A stretch of DNA of 64,000 nt. Source: Prorocentrum cordatum (Eukaryota > Sar > Dinophyceae > Prorocentrales > Prorocentraceae). Position numbers and translations under genes: made by a program. Below, piece after piece: positions 51,367 to 61,549 of the stretch (positions within the stretch are counted from its first letter, which is position 1; each line of letters opens with the position of its first letter). The notes beneath the pieces were generated by a model. That model did not search any database. It worked only from the letters and a program-made list of their open reading frames with translations, and had not been told where the DNA came from. The stretch spans positions 46,346 to 110,345 of the forward strand of contig CAUYUJ010000706.1 in NCBI GenBank assembly GCA_963575745.1. The letters are read 5' to 3'.

Positions 51367-51790
51367 TCCAGGGTCTCCTGGTCCTCGATCCCCTATCCTC
51401 CTCGATCACCGATTCCCAGGCGAGGGCCGATCAAAAGCGGGCCTTACGCGAGATGGCACAGCGAGCTTACGCGGCGGCTTGCGCGGCCCGGCAGCGCGGC
51501 ACGCTACCATGTTGGAGACGAGGGCGCTTACGCGCCACCCTGTGCGGGCAGGCAGCTTCCGCGCCAGTGTCGGCGCAGATGAACCCGTTGTCTGGCGTCG
51601 CTCAGGTGTCGGTGAATCCCCTGCTGGTGACCACCCTTGGCACTGCCCGATACGTCGCGCACTCGGTCCTCGATCCCCGGCCCCCCCTCCTCGGCCCTCG
51701 CTTCTTGGTCGCCCGGAAACGTCCAGGATCATCCCCGAACCCCCGATTCCCAGGTGGCAGAACCCCCCCTTCTGATGGCCCACCTTCTGA
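51367..51790. other. Uncertain plus-strand open frame
   Basis: A plus frame with ITDSQARADQKRALREMAQR and SVNPLLVTTLGTARYVAHSV has fairly natural composition between two repeat elements, but no domain is recognised and no start or splice site is fixed. Confidence 0.2.
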
Positions 51791-51953
51791 TTAAGTCGGG
51801 CCTGTCCCTCTACAGGAGGAATATTCAAAAAGGAGTCCAAAAATAGTCAGGGGACGATTTTTCTGGTACCTTTGAGCACTTGTTCTGAGCATGCTTTGAC
51901 TATTCTCTATTTCTCGTCCAAGACCCCCCTGCAGGGTGACAGGCCCGACCTGA
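51791..51953. mobile_element. MITE family A, copy 3
   Basis: Left TTAAGTCGGGCCTGTCCCTC then TACAGGAGGA; right CCCCCTGCAGGGTGACAGGC then CCGACCTGA. The interior shares GACGATTTTT and TTTGACTATTC with the other copies. Confidence 0.8.
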
Positions 51954-51959
51954 CCTTGT

Positions 51960-52560
51960 GACGCTGCCCGATCTGCCGCGCACTCGCCCTCCGGAGAGGC
52001 CGCGTTTTCTCTGGGCCCCGCGGGAGGGTGGGGGGGCGTCCGCAGGTGCCCGCCGCCAAGGGGGGCGAGGGGCGAGCTCCGGGGGGGGGGCCGGTCGAGG
52101 GGTCCAAGGCCAGCCAGGTTCGAAAGAGCGCCGAAGTCCTGGGTCTCAACGGGGGATGTGTCTGCCTCTATCCCAGGCGTCGTGGGGCTTTCGAGCGGAC
52201 CAGGAACTCGGGGCCCAACCCTGGGGTACAAGATGGGGAGCGGCGTCCATGCTCGATAGGAGTGCGCCCGAACAGCCCCCCCTTTGGGCCTTGGGGCGTC
52301 TGTCCCCCATGCAAGGGCTCCCTCTTTCCTCCACGTCTCGTCGACGAGCCAGGGGCCCGGGAGAAACATCGCCTGCGAGGTCTGGCCTCGCGCACAGGGC
52401 CTGATGAGGCTTTCTCGGAGGAGGGCCAGCGGAGACAGCGGTGGCCCTCCCGCCAGGCCCAGATGCGCCCCACATTGTCGGGTGCTGCCAGAAGTGTTCC
52501 TGGCCCAAGGTGCCCCCAGCTTGTCTCGCTCCACTTTGGAACCTCTGGGGCCCTCTGGGC
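51960..52560. other. No supported gene
   Basis: GC-rich, no coherent frame with a recognisable domain. Many overlapping frames on both strands. Confidence 0.35.
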
Positions 52561-52599
52561 CTCGAGAGGTGGGAGCATCTCGTCGCCGCGTCTGCGGCT

Positions 52600-52615
52600 G
52601 CGGCTGCCGCTGCGG

Positions 52616-52657
<42 letters not shown>

Positions 52658-52805
52658 GCTGCTGCGACGAGGAGGAGGAGGAGGAGGAGGGAGGAGGAGG
52701 AGGAGGAGGAGGGAGGAGGAAGGAGGGAGGGGAGGGGGAGGGGAGGGGGGAAGGGGAGGAGGAGGGGGGAGGAGAAGGAGGGGAGGGGGAGGGGAAGGGG
52801 GGGGG
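52600..52805. repeat. (CTG)n followed by GGA/GGGA array
   Basis: CTG triplets at about 52,613-52,660, then purine triplets and GGGGA to 52,805. Confidence 0.95.
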
Positions 52806-52929
52806 GAACAAGCTAGGTGCGCTCGCGTCATATCTGACGTCCTACCCCTCCCTCCCATCCCTTACCATGGCGCTGATTTTCTCTATCCGCGGACGCGTGT
52901 CGTAGCGGACCTGTGGCTCCGCGCGCGCG

Positions 52930-53175
52930 TGCGTAGTGGGTGGTGGTGCACGTGCGTGCGTGCGTGCGTGCGTGTGTGCGTGGTTGTCGTGGTGGTGGTG
53001 GTGGTGGTGGTGGTGGTGGTGGTGGTGGTTGGTGTGTGCGGTGTAGCGTGGTGGTGGTGGGTGGGGTAGTGCGGTGGTGGTGGCGGTGCGCGGTGGTGGT
53101 GCGCGTGCGTGCGTGCGTGCGTTGGTGGGTGGAAGTGGCGGTGGGTGTGCGTGCGGCGGGCGGGGCGTGGTGCGG
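52930..53175. repeat. GT/GTGC/GGT array
   Basis: GTGCGTGC at 52,950 and 53,103, and (GGT)n at 52,990-53,030. Confidence 0.9.
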
Positions 53176-53212
53176 CGCGGTGGTGGCGGGCGGATGGGCG
53201 CGCGAGAAAGAG

Positions 53213-53356
53213 GCCCGCGCTGGGGCGAGAACGCCATCCTGAACGACGGAGGCCAAACACCGATCCGAAAATGAGGCCCACGCTGCAGCGGGAGCACGAT
53301 TCGGAACGATTCGGGAGCAGAAATGAGGCCGGCGCCTCAGCGAAAGCAGCATTTTG
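53213..53356. repeat. Three degenerate tandem copies, about 60 bp
   Basis: Each unit carries GAGGCC(C/G)(A/G)CGC, a CAG/GGG step and CGA/AGCA. Weakly similar in reverse complement to the tandem repeat at 63.2-63.6 kb. Confidence 0.4.

Positions 53357-53415
<59 letters not shown>
53357..53415. repeat. 59-nt poly(A)
   Basis: Pure A run following the degenerate tandem units. Could be a retroposon tail or a plain homopolymer. Confidence 0.95.
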
Positions 53416-53416
<1 letters not shown>

Positions 53417-53689
53417 GCAGGCGAAAACCCTCCCTGGAATCCTGTGTAAAAAACAGTACGCGGGGGGGGGGGGGGTCGAATATTCCCAGGACGCCATCAG
53501 GGGAAAACGGAGAGTAGTATTCATATTGAGTAATTGTGGAGGAGAAGGAGGAGGAGAAGTAGGAGGGGCGCTCTGGAGGAAGCTTAGGCCACCCACAAAA
53601 TCCTGGGGGCACCTTGGGCCAGGGGCCCTTGAGGCAACACCCGAAAAACAATCTCCCGGACCCCTCCCTGGTTCCAACCTGGTTCTCTT

Positions 53690-53830
53690 CCTCCGCCTCC
53701 TCCTCCTTCTCCTCCTCTTTTTCTTTCTCCTCCTCCTCCTCCTCCTCCTCCTCCTCCTCCTCGTCCCTCCTCCTCCTCCCACTCGTCCCTCCTCGTCCCT
53801 CCTCCTCCCTGTCCTCCTCCTCCTCGTCCC
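53690..53830. repeat. CTC triplet array
   Basis: CTCCTC with CTTTTTCTTTC interruption. Confidence 0.9.
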
Positions 53831-53870
53831 GATTTCGAGGCGAACCCCGCCGCGGCGACGAGGAGCCCCC
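53821..53870 (-). repeat. Interspersed 50-bp motif, copy 4
   Basis: Minus strand GGGGGCTCCTCGTCGCCGCG then GCGGGGTTCGCCTCGAAATC. Confidence 0.5.
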
Positions 53871-54603
53871 GGGAAGACCGAAGGCGACGAGACGCGCCAA
53901 GGATGGCCGCCGTGGTCTCGGCTGGCCCTTCTCCGCGCCGGGGGCGAGACGCCGACCTCCGCGGGCACGCCGCGGGGGGCGACCGGCAGCGGACCCCCTC
54001 TGGTGGAGGAGCGGCAGAAGAGCAAGATCGATGGCACGCAGTCGAGGGCATCGGTTAGAGGCGGACATTGGTGCAGGTCCACTTCCTTTCTCCTCACTTC
54101 CCTCCCCTGCTCTGATTGGTTCCCTCCTTCCTTTGAGAGGGGAGGGGGAGGAGCGAGGTGGATCTGTATCGCTGTCCTCCTCCGAATCGGCGTGTTGCTG
54201 ACGACGATGCGCCGAGCCCTCGGACACAAACAGAGGAACAGCACGCTAACGGGCCCCGAAGGCGGCGGGCCATCGATACGCAGGAGCTGCTGACGAGGTG
54301 CTGCTGCGGTACCACGCGGCCGCGCTGCCAGAGGTGAGATGCGGGAAGATCCTCCGCCCCCTTTCCTCCTCCTCCTCCTCCTCCTCCTCCTCCTCCTCCT
54401 TCTGTTCCTCCTGTTCCTCCTGTTCTGTTCCATGGCCATAGCAGAAGGACTCCGCAAGTTGCAACACGCGAGCTCACCGAAATGCCGTGCGCTGGCGACG
54501 AGGGACGATGGGACCCGTCGGGCCGCGCCCGGCCGGGCGACGAGGCCGAGGAATGTTCGAGCCGTGCCCGGCTGCGCGCCGCATCGACGGGCCTCTGCAG
54601 GAA

Positions 54604-54759
54604 GGCACCAACTATACACCAGCACCGATCCTGGCCAGGATAACCTTGGGCCCAGGATCGGTGTATACGCCCTCCTGCCTTGCGCAAGAAGGCATACACA
54701 CCGATCCTGGGCCCAGGGTGATCCTGGGCCAGGATCGGTGTTGGTGTATAGTTGGTGCC
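54604..54759. mobile_element. 156-bp foldback element with nested palindromes
   Basis: GGCACCAACTATACACCA at the left pairs with TGGTGTATAGTTGGTGCC at the right, followed by CACCGATCCTGG pairing. The middle holds GGCCCAGGATCGGTGT inverted again, so several alternative stems are possible. No coding. Confidence 0.85.
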
Positions 54760-54792
54760 CTCCGACTCTACGAGCAACCCGCCCCGTTCGAA

Positions 54793-55134
54793 TCACCACT
54801 GCTCAAGTTCCACGGCGTGCACCCTCACGGGACCCGGCCGCCACGTCTGCCCGGCCGCAGAACTCCCGGAGGGCCGCTCACCTGCCCTGGCGCCGGCGCC
54901 ACTCCAGCTGGATCTCGTGCTGGAGCTGCCTCTGCAGGCTGCCGGCGCCGCCCCCGCCTCCACGAAACACTGTTTGCACTTGGTGGACTTCGCGGGGATC
55001 GCCGTGGCGACCGACTTGACCAGCTTGGACTGCCACTTGACGACTTTGACGCCGAGCTCGTGCTTCCCGTTCTCGGTCGATCTCCCGCTGCCGCCTTGCT
55101 TCCTTTCCGCTTGCTGGGCCTGCCAAGCGCGCAA
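54793..55134 (-). CDS. Possible basic C-terminal segment of the repeat-array gene
   Basis: The frame contains STENGKHELGVKVVKWQSKL, VKSVATAIPAKSTKCKQCF and a Gly/Ala/Ser tail. It lies directly downstream (minus strand) of the 18-bp repeat array, although a stop at the array end and a competing frame (IEEPFDTNAGETIIARLAG) mean continuity is not proven. Could be a terminal exon. No family recognised. Confidence 0.28.
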   Translation of the reverse strand: MRAWQAQQAERKQGGSGRSTENGKHELGVKVVKWQSKLVKSVATAIPAKSTKCKQCFVEAGAAPAACRGSSSTRSSWSGAGARAGERPSGSSAAGQTWRPGPVRVHAVELEQW

Positions 55135-55189
55135 TGATCGTCTCGCCCGCGTTCGTGTCGAACGGCTCCTCTATGAGCGGCCAAGAATG

Positions 55190-55570
55190 TTGAGCGGCAG
55201 CTTTATGCACGACTTCGCGATGAGGATCGGCTTCTTCATGATGCACAGCTTCTCGATAATGAACGGCTTCATTATGCAGAGTGGCTTCTCTATGAAGAAC
55301 GGCCTCTGGGATGAACGGCTCCTACGTGTTGAACGCCGTATTGATGATCAATGGGTTTTCAAAAACAGCGGCATCTCTAGGTGGAACGGTGCTTGCATGA
55401 AGACCGGATTTAAGAAGAACGGCTTCTCGATGAGAGGCGGTTTCTTAATGAAAGGCGGCTTCTCGACGAGGAACGGAGTTTGCGCGATGGCCGCTTTCTG
55501 CATGTTGAGCGGCGTCTTGCTTATGAACGGCCTCTTCATGGAGAACGGCTTCTCCACAACGCACTGTTTC
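55190..55570 (-). repeat. 18-bp tandem array (six-residue repeat), main part
   Basis: About 20 units with plus-strand consensus NNGAACGGCTTCTTNATG, mostly exactly 18 bp with some of 15 or 21. On the minus strand one frame reads as hexapeptides such as EKPFSM, KRPFIS, KTPLNM, EKPPFI, KKPPLI down to a stop at 55,348. The array is cut at 55,570/61,856 by the copia element and resumes at 61,861. Confidence 0.85.
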
Positions 55571-55625
55571 TGTTGATGGTTTTTACTTGGACCAAGGGGC
55601 TACAGATTAGCATGTACAGTCAACA
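55571..55625 (-). repeat. 3' LTR (55 bp)
   Basis: Identical to the other LTR. In element orientation it is TGTTGACTGTACATG... ending ACCATCAACA. Adjacent inner bases on the element strand (CTTGGAGGCG) are the only polypurine-tract candidate. Confidence 0.95.
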
Positions 55626-55848
55626 CGCCTCCAAGATGCAGGCGAGCGCATCGCCTCGCATCTTCTCATCTGTACTGCGGCTCGAACCTCCCTCTGAAGG
55701 CTCAAGCTCAAGCCGAAGCGGGCGTCCCCGCCGAGGCTCCCGCGCGCCCGCGCCCGACGCGCGCCCTTGGCTCAAAAGGAGCGGCCAGCGTGCCGCGTCC
55801 TCACCCGTCTTGGGTGGCCCTCAGAGGGTCTTCCATCCCGGCCCGAAC

Positions 55849-56820
55849 CTACCTCGTGCTGCTGAGAAGCGCGCCTAGGTGCGAGCTCAAGCTCGCATCC
55901 GAGCGAAACGCCCGGATAGGCACCCTGCCTGGAACCAGCCGCGCGGCCCACGCCGCTGCAGCCAGCCCCTCACTGCTGGCCATGTGCTGGCCGCCGTCCC
56001 TCGTCAGACGAACGATGAGGTCCGCCTTCAAGCCGCTCACCGGCAGCTTCCGCCACCTGAGCTCCTCCTTGAGCTCTGCCACGGTGGCCTCAGCCAGCAT
56101 CTTCCCGAAGTACTCCGAACCGAGGTTTCGCCCTTCGGCGACCCGCTCAGGCGCAGCTATCGCCGCTGCCCGAGAAACGACATGCCCCTCAGGCGCGTCC
56201 TTCGACGCCGCCTCGGGCCTCGCCGTGCCGTCGGCCTGCGGGGCAGCCCTCGCCGCTCCCGCTGGTGGGGCAGCACCCGCCGCCCTAGATGAGAAGAGCT
56301 GCACCGCCCCTCTCGTGCACTCAACTGCGCCCTTGACCGCGAGCACCAGCACGATGATGAACACGATCATGGCGGGACCGATCGAGCCGATGTTCGACTC
56401 GACCTCCTCGTCAGCGGCCGCGGAGCACTGCTTGTCCCCGTGCTCGGCCGCCTCCGTGAAAGTGACGCCCACGCCTGCGGCGAGCCCCTTGGTCAGAAGC
56501 CGCAGGTTGGACATCTCCAGCAACTTGAGCACCCGCTTGCCGTCCAGATGCTTGGTCCCCAAGTCGCTCCTGTTGCTCTCCGTGTCGACTCGCCCGAGCT
56601 GCAACTCGCCGAGCCTGACTCGTTCCTGCACCCACAGATCTCGTATCTGTAGATGCCGTACCTTGCCACTGCCGATCCGCGTCGCGATCGCCCTGCCTGC
56701 ATTCGAGTCGCTGTGAACCTTCGACGCGACCTCGATGCCACACTGCTGGTAGAACTGCCGCATCATGATCGCACTCGCCGCGCCTCGGCCGATGGCGTAG
56801 AACTCGGCCTCCCGCTGCTG
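55849..56820 (-). pseudogene. Copia RNase H end plus C-terminal membrane helix and SAP domain
   Basis: After a one-base frame change near 56,815 the frame reads AEFYAIGRGAASAIMMRQFY, KVHSDSNAGRAIATRIGSGK, RHLQIRDLWVQERV and SDLGTKHLD, the standard copia RNase H end. It continues, unusually, with a hydrophobic helix (GPAMIVFIIVLVLAVKGAV, about residues 127-147 from the ATG at 56,766), an Ala/Pro linker, and ATVAELKEELRWRKLPVSG followed by LKADLIVRL (about 226-256), which fits the SAP DNA/chromatin-binding motif. It stops at 55,849, within the element and 224 bp before the LTR. Confidence 0.65.
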
Positions 56821-57060
56821 AGCGCGACGACGGGCTGCGATGCCACCTGGGTCTCCAGAAGGTGGCTGCCGAAGAAGCCGTACACGGAGCTGGTCGATTT
56901 CCTCGTGATCTCATCCTCTGCCCAGTCCGAGTCCGTCTCGTAGAGAACCGCCTTGGGCATCTCCTGCTCCTCGTAGAACCACCCGAGCTCGCGCCGACCG
57001 TGGAGATACCGCACGCACCGCCTCAGCCGGAGCATGCTGATGACTGGGGCTTCCCCATGT
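56780..57060 (-). pseudogene. Copia RNase H, first half, shifted frame
   Basis: The frame reads ISMLRLRRCVRYLHGRRELG, KAVLYETDSDWAEDEITRKS and GFFGSHLLETQVASQPVVAL, matching the D.D (TDSDWA) start of copia RNase H. A frame change near 57,040-57,060 separates it from the polyprotein and another near 56,815 from the C-terminal half, so this copy needs two corrections to be functional. Confidence 0.7.
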
Positions 57061-60000
57061 CCGTGAGGATCACCTTCACCGCGAACTGGATGTCCGGCCT
57101 GTCTACCGCCACGTAGTTGACGAGCCCCGCGACCTGCTGGTAGAGCTTCGCCTCGTCGTGCGGAAGTGGATCCAGCGCCTCCCGGACGCTCTTGCCCGTG
57201 GCCTTGCTCCCAGGCGTGTCCGCCGGCTTGCACTCCGTAAGGCCCAGCAGCTCCACGCACCTCGTCACGTGCTTCGTGTCGCCGATCCAGACGAACCCCT
57301 TGCCCGTCCACCTGATCTTGCGCTTGAGGTATGGGAGCTCGCGAACGCCATCCGGCCCGACACGACCGATGCACTTGACGTCCATGCTCGCCATCAGCTG
57401 CTGGTCCAGGACATCCAGGGACTCCTCCTCGCCCTCGGTCAGGATGTCGTCACCGTGGATCGCCGAGGTCATGTCCAAGAGAGACTCGTGGTACACGCCC
57501 GCCGCCACCGCGATGCGCGTCCAGTTGTTCTTCTTGAACACCCCGGCCACGTACTCCTGCCAAGCCTGTGCCGCCTTGCGCGTGCCGTACATGGCCTTCC
57601 GGAGCTGCCACACGTACCCGTCTCTCCTAAGTCCTGGAGGCGGGATGACGACGATCCACTCGTCGAGGTCGGCGTGGAAGAACGCCACGTGCACGTCATG
57701 CACCGAGAGATGCCCCCGACCCTTCTTCGTCGCCGCCAAGGAGACGATCGCCCTGACGATGGCGATCGGCGGCGTGCCCGCGTTGCAGTCCTCTCGGCCG
57801 TACGTGTTGATCTCCATGGCGACGCCTCGGGACCGGACGAAGGAGGTGCCGTCCTTGGTGCGCAGGTCCTCGACCCACTTGAAACGCACCACCTTGCCCC
57901 GGCTCTCAGCCACGCGGACCTCCTCGAAGACGCCGTGTCGCCGCATCTCCTCGATCTCGGCCTCGCGCCCGCGCCTGACCAGGTCCCTGGGGAGCTCCTT
58001 CCCGCTCCTCGCGTCGTACACGTGCTTCTCCGTGTCTGGCAGGACCGTGATCGCCGCCGGCTCGACGGGGCTGACCTCGAACATCCCGATCTCCAGCGGC
58101 TCGCAGCTCTCGATTTCCGTGACCGTCTCGAGCTCCTCGTGGGACTGCTGGTCCAGGCCCTCGTACGTGTAGGGATTGATCTCCACGAAGGCCCCGACCG
58201 CGAGCGACCCGACTGTGATCGCCGCTGTCTGGCGCGGCCTCTTCGCCGCCGCCTCGCCCTGGTCATCGCGAGGTGCCATGCTGGCGTCCCCGGACGATCC
58301 TGGCCTGCCGTCTCCAGCTCCAGCCGCTGGCTCCGGCGCGGCCCCAGCCGCCGCCGGCGTCGGCGCAGCTCCCGCCGCTGCCGACGAGGGCGCGGCCCCC
58401 GCCGCTGCCCTGGCCATCTCCTCCTTGCGCAGCTCGTTCTCGATCCTCTTCCGGCACTCCTCACTGTGCGATCCCATGCCTGTGACGCACCTCGGGCACA
58501 TGGGGGTCCAGCCGTACTTGTCGATCAACGCCCTCGTGATGTACGTCGACCTCAGCCCTGCGCCTCCTGGCCCCGCGGGCGGCGCCGGCCCGACCATCGC
58601 TGGTGGCACCAGCGCCTCCGGGCCCGCAGCCGGTAAGACCACTGGCGGTGGCGGAGGTGGCGGCATCAGCCGCTGCTGATTCGGCTCCACCTGGGGCGCT
58701 CCCGCCGGCACGATGCCGATCTGTGGAGCCCGGCGCATGTCCCACGGCACCCCAGCGAACTTGTCCAGCTCCTCCAGCACGAACCGCTCGCCCTCCGGTC
58801 GCCGTCTCACCGTGCGCACCCTCGTCGTGCGCGTTGGACCCGCCACCAGGTGCTCGTCCGAAACCTCTGTCTTGCCCAGCCACACCGCCGCGTGCCACCG
58901 AGGCTGCAGCTTGGAGGTCGGCGTGGGGCCCCTCGCCCAGACGCACTCCGCGAAGTTGACGAGCTCGCCCCGATATGGCCTCCCCTTGAGCACCTCGTAG
59001 GTCGTCTTGCCGTTGCCGTGCACCGTGAAGCGGTTGAGCTGCCAGCCAGCGTGCCGAATGAGCCAAGGTAGAAGCCCATGATCGGCTGGGAGCTCCCGCT
59101 TGTAGTTGTCGCCCACCGAGAACAGCAGCGCCCTGATCTGCTTGCCGAGCTCCTCGTTGGCGCGCTCCACTCCGCCGACTCCCTGATGGTTAGCCCGCTG
59201 AGCTGACTCGACCATCGTGGGCGCCTTCCGCTGAGCCTTGATCTCCCTCGCCAGGGCCGTGATCGACGCCTCCTGGTCGTGATTCAGCACGATGCGATCC
59301 AGCCCCCAGTTCTCGATGGTGGCGACCGCTGTCTTGACCATGTAGGCGTCGGTACCCTTCGGCCCCATGATGCCATGAATAGCTTGGGAGTTCATGTGCA
59401 CCATGTTGAGGATGCTCAGCTGGCCCAGGAAGTAATAGTCGATCTGGACCTCGTCGCCCGTGCGCTCGTGCCCGGCCTTGTAGTGCGGGTCGTCCGTGAA
59501 CTTGGATCTGACGCACACCCAGCACCAGGACCTCGCCGGAATGTGCACCAGCTCGTGCGTCCTCTGCTCGGCCAGGCTTGGCTTCACCGGATCCTTCTTG
59601 ACTCGAACCGGCACGGACTCCTCGAGCACTGCCTGCGCTGCCGGCTCGCTCGCCTCGGCCTGAGCGTGAGTCGCGGCAGCTCCTCCGCCGCCGCCCTGGA
59701 GCGCGGCTCTCGCCGCTGCCCTGGACGCAGCTGATGCGCCGCCGGCCTCGCCTCCCGGCTCCTCGCCCCGCACCGGCATGACGAGCGAGTTCTTGACGCC
59801 TTCACCGTACTTGTCCATCTTGAGGTAGAACAAGTCGTTGCGCCTGACCAGCGGCACGGCGTCCGGGTCCGAGAACTCGATCGGCTTCGGGATCATGTAG
59901 CTCCCGCTCGGCGTGAATACCCACGACGTGCCCTTGTCGACCGCCTGCGACACGCCCAGCACCGGCCTCTTGACGTCGGCGACCTTGTAGTCCACCCCGA

Positions 60001-61549
60001 TCTTGTGCCCGTCCTTCGTGTACGTGACGAAGCGCTCGCCGTGGCACGGGATGTCGTCGCCGCTCGCTCCGACCAGCCGGATGCGCTCGCTCAGGCCTCT
60101 GAGTGCCTCGTGGGCCCCGTGACTCGGCGGACACACCGATCGCGCAGCACCCGAATCCACCATGACCCAGTGCTCATTGATACCGATGATCTCCTTGCTC
60201 TCGAACGTCTCGTGCTCGTTTGCTGCCCCTGGCTGGCTCAGCTGCTCGATCGGGCTGGCACCGACCAAGAATGGCTGCCTCGGCTGCGCTGTGCCTGATG
60301 ACGGCTCGCTCGAACGTAGGTGGATCGCTGTCGTCGCTGGTGCTAAGGGCGTCGCTGCTGCTCCAGTCGACGACGACTCCTGCCCTTCCTCCAGCTCGAT
60401 CGCGAGGCACCAAAGTGGCTCTGCCCCGCCCTCGGTCGCGATCGCCATCACCGGCGCCGCGCTCCCCGCGGCGCTCGCCGCTGGCGGAGCTCCCGTCGGC
60501 TTCGACTCCTGCTCGACCGCGTTGGTGCCCTTCTTCTTCTTCTGCTCTGCGAGGAACTTCCTGCACTCGCTCTTGATGTGACCGGTCTTGTGGCAGTGGA
60601 AGCACCGTTTCTCGGCCCTGTCCTTGGCCGCCTGGCTCCTCTGGTCCGTGGAGTTGTCGCCGCCCTTGCCCTTCTTGCCTTTGCCTTCCTTGCCCTTCTT
60701 TCCTTTGCCCTTGTCGCGCTCGCGCCTCGCCTTCTCCACGGCGCTCGTGTCCATCGGGACCGGCGGCGGCACTGATGAGATGGCGCTCCTCGTCGAGATC
60801 ACCATGTGCACCTCGTTGCGCATGAGCTCCCACGTGACCAGCCTCGACGCGTTGTGGACCAGGTGCGCTCGAAGAGCTTCGTCCTGAATCCCCCGTTGAA
60901 GGATCGCCATCTTGATCCTGTCCCCGATCCTCTCGTGGCTCTGACTCTCGTACTTCGTGACCTTGAAGTCGAAGTCCGCCAGCGTCCCCACGATGTTGTC
61001 CTCCGGGAACTGGAACGCAATCAGCTCCTGCAGCAGTCCTGCGTGGCGACCGGGTCTGTCGGGCTCGTACATGTCTTGTAGTGCCCTCCACGCCCGATAC
61101 CCTTCTCCGACGCCGACCGGCTTGATCAGCTGGAGTGCAGCTCCTTCCAGCAGCAGGACGAGGATGAAGTACAACTGACGACTGCGCTGGCTCGCTCCTT
61201 CCTCCAGGAGCCTCGCGTTCCTCACCTCCTCCAGCGGGAACGTCATAGCCGCCGTCAGCTCGTTGGCCATTATCTCGTCGAGGGCCCCGAGGTACGCGAG
61301 CATCTTGAAGCTCCATCCCGGCCACTCGTCCTCGCTGCCTCCGAACGCCTTCGGCTTCGCCAGAAGCCGAGTGTCCACTAGATCCTGTGGCGCAGCCCTC
61401 GCCGCTGCCACGGGCCTGCTCGCCGCGGCGCCTGCGCTCGCTGCTGCTGACTCCGCCGCCAGGGCGCGCTCCTCTGCAGCCTGCACCCGTTGTTCGGCAG
61501 CCTGCAACGCTCCCTCTAGCGCCTGGAAGCGTCGCTCGATCTCTTCCAT
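57023..61549 (-). CDS. Copia Gag-Pol polyprotein (gag, protease, integrase, reverse transcriptase)
   Basis: 1,508 residues from the ATG at 61,549. The N-terminus (MEEIERRFQALEGALQAAEQ) is a coiled coil. Residues about 70-260 are copia-type gag (EDEWPGWSFKMLAYLGALDE, YRAWRALQDMYE). The zinc knuckle CFHCHKTGHIKSEC is at 316-329 and the protease MVDSGA at about 464-468 (D465). Integrase has HELVHIPARSWCWVC, then D704 (VQIDYYF), LNHDQEASI and GVERANEEL as the DDE residues. Reverse transcriptase has D1285 (VHDVHVAFFHADL) and HGDD with D1367-D1368. Many GAAP-type linkers (AAGAAPTPAAAGAAP) separate domains. It is open until TGKPQ...-type sequence at 57,023, where a frameshift cuts off RNase H. One ORF spans gag and pol, typical of copia. 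Confidence 0.9.
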   Translation of the reverse strand: MEEIERRFQALEGALQAAEQRVQAAEERALAAESAAASAGAAASRPVAAARAAPQDLVDTRLLAKPKAFGGSEDEWPGWSFKMLAYLGALDEIMANELTAAMTFPLEEVRNARLLEEGASQRSRQLYFILVLLLEGAALQLIKPVGVGEGYRAWRALQDMYEPDRPGRHAGLLQELIAFQFPEDNIVGTLADFDFKVTKYESQSHERIGDRIKMAILQRGIQDEALRAHLVHNASRLVTWELMRNEVHMVISTRSAISSVPPPVPMDTSAVEKARRERDKGKGKKGKEGKGKKGKGGDNSTDQRSQAAKDRAEKRCFHCHKTGHIKSECRKFLAEQKKKKGTNAVEQESKPTGAPPAASAAGSAAPVMAIATEGGAEPLWCLAIELEEGQESSSTGAAATPLAPATTAIHLRSSEPSSGTAQPRQPFLVGASPIEQLSQPGAANEHETFESKEIIGINEHWVMVDSGAARSVCPPSHGAHEALRGLSERIRLVGASGDDIPCHGERFVTYTKDGHKIGVDYKVADVKRPVLGVSQAVDKGTSWVFTPSGSYMIPKPIEFSDPDAVPLVRRNDLFYLKMDKYGEGVKNSLVMPVRGEEPGGEAGGASAASRAAARAALQGGGGGAAATHAQAEASEPAAQAVLEESVPVRVKKDPVKPSLAEQRTHELVHIPARSWCWVCVRSKFTDDPHYKAGHERTGDEVQIDYYFLGQLSILNMVHMNSQAIHGIMGPKGTDAYMVKTAVATIENWGLDRIVLNHDQEASITALAREIKAQRKAPTMVESAQRANHQGVGGVERANEELGKQIRALLFSVGDNYKRELPADHGLLPWLIRHAGWQLNRFTVHGNGKTTYEVLKGRPYRGELVNFAECVWARGPTPTSKLQPRWHAAVWLGKTEVSDEHLVAGPTRTTRVRTVRRRPEGERFVLEELDKFAGVPWDMRRAPQIGIVPAGAPQVEPNQQRLMPPPPPPPVVLPAAGPEALVPPAMVGPAPPAGPGGAGLRSTYITRALIDKYGWTPMCPRCVTGMGSHSEECRKRIENELRKEEMARAAAGAAPSSAAAGAAPTPAAAGAAPEPAAGAGDGRPGSSGDASMAPRDDQGEAAAKRPRQTAAITVGSLAVGAFVEINPYTYEGLDQQSHEELETVTEIESCEPLEIGMFEVSPVEPAAITVLPDTEKHVYDARSGKELPRDLVRRGREAEIEEMRRHGVFEEVRVAESRGKVVRFKWVEDLRTKDGTSFVRSRGVAMEINTYGREDCNAGTPPIAIVRAIVSLAATKKGRGHLSVHDVHVAFFHADLDEWIVVIPPPGLRRDGYVWQLRKAMYGTRKAAQAWQEYVAGVFKKNNWTRIAVAAGVYHESLLDMTSAIHGDDILTEGEEESLDVLDQQLMASMDVKCIGRVGPDGVRELPYLKRKIRWTGKGFVWIGDTKHVTRCVELLGLTECKPADTPGSKATGKSVREALDPLPHDEAKLYQQVAGLVNYVAVDRPDIQFAVKVILTDMGKPQSSACSG

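Noticed and set aside
55760-55785. CTTGGCTCAAAAGGAGC as a leader relic
   Set aside because: Matches only the last 10 bases and lies inside the copia C-terminal region on the antisense strand.
57158-58636. A 492-codon plus-strand ORF opposite the copia polyprotein
   Set aside because: It is the antisense shadow of reverse transcriptase and linker coding with high-GC third positions. No domain of its own.
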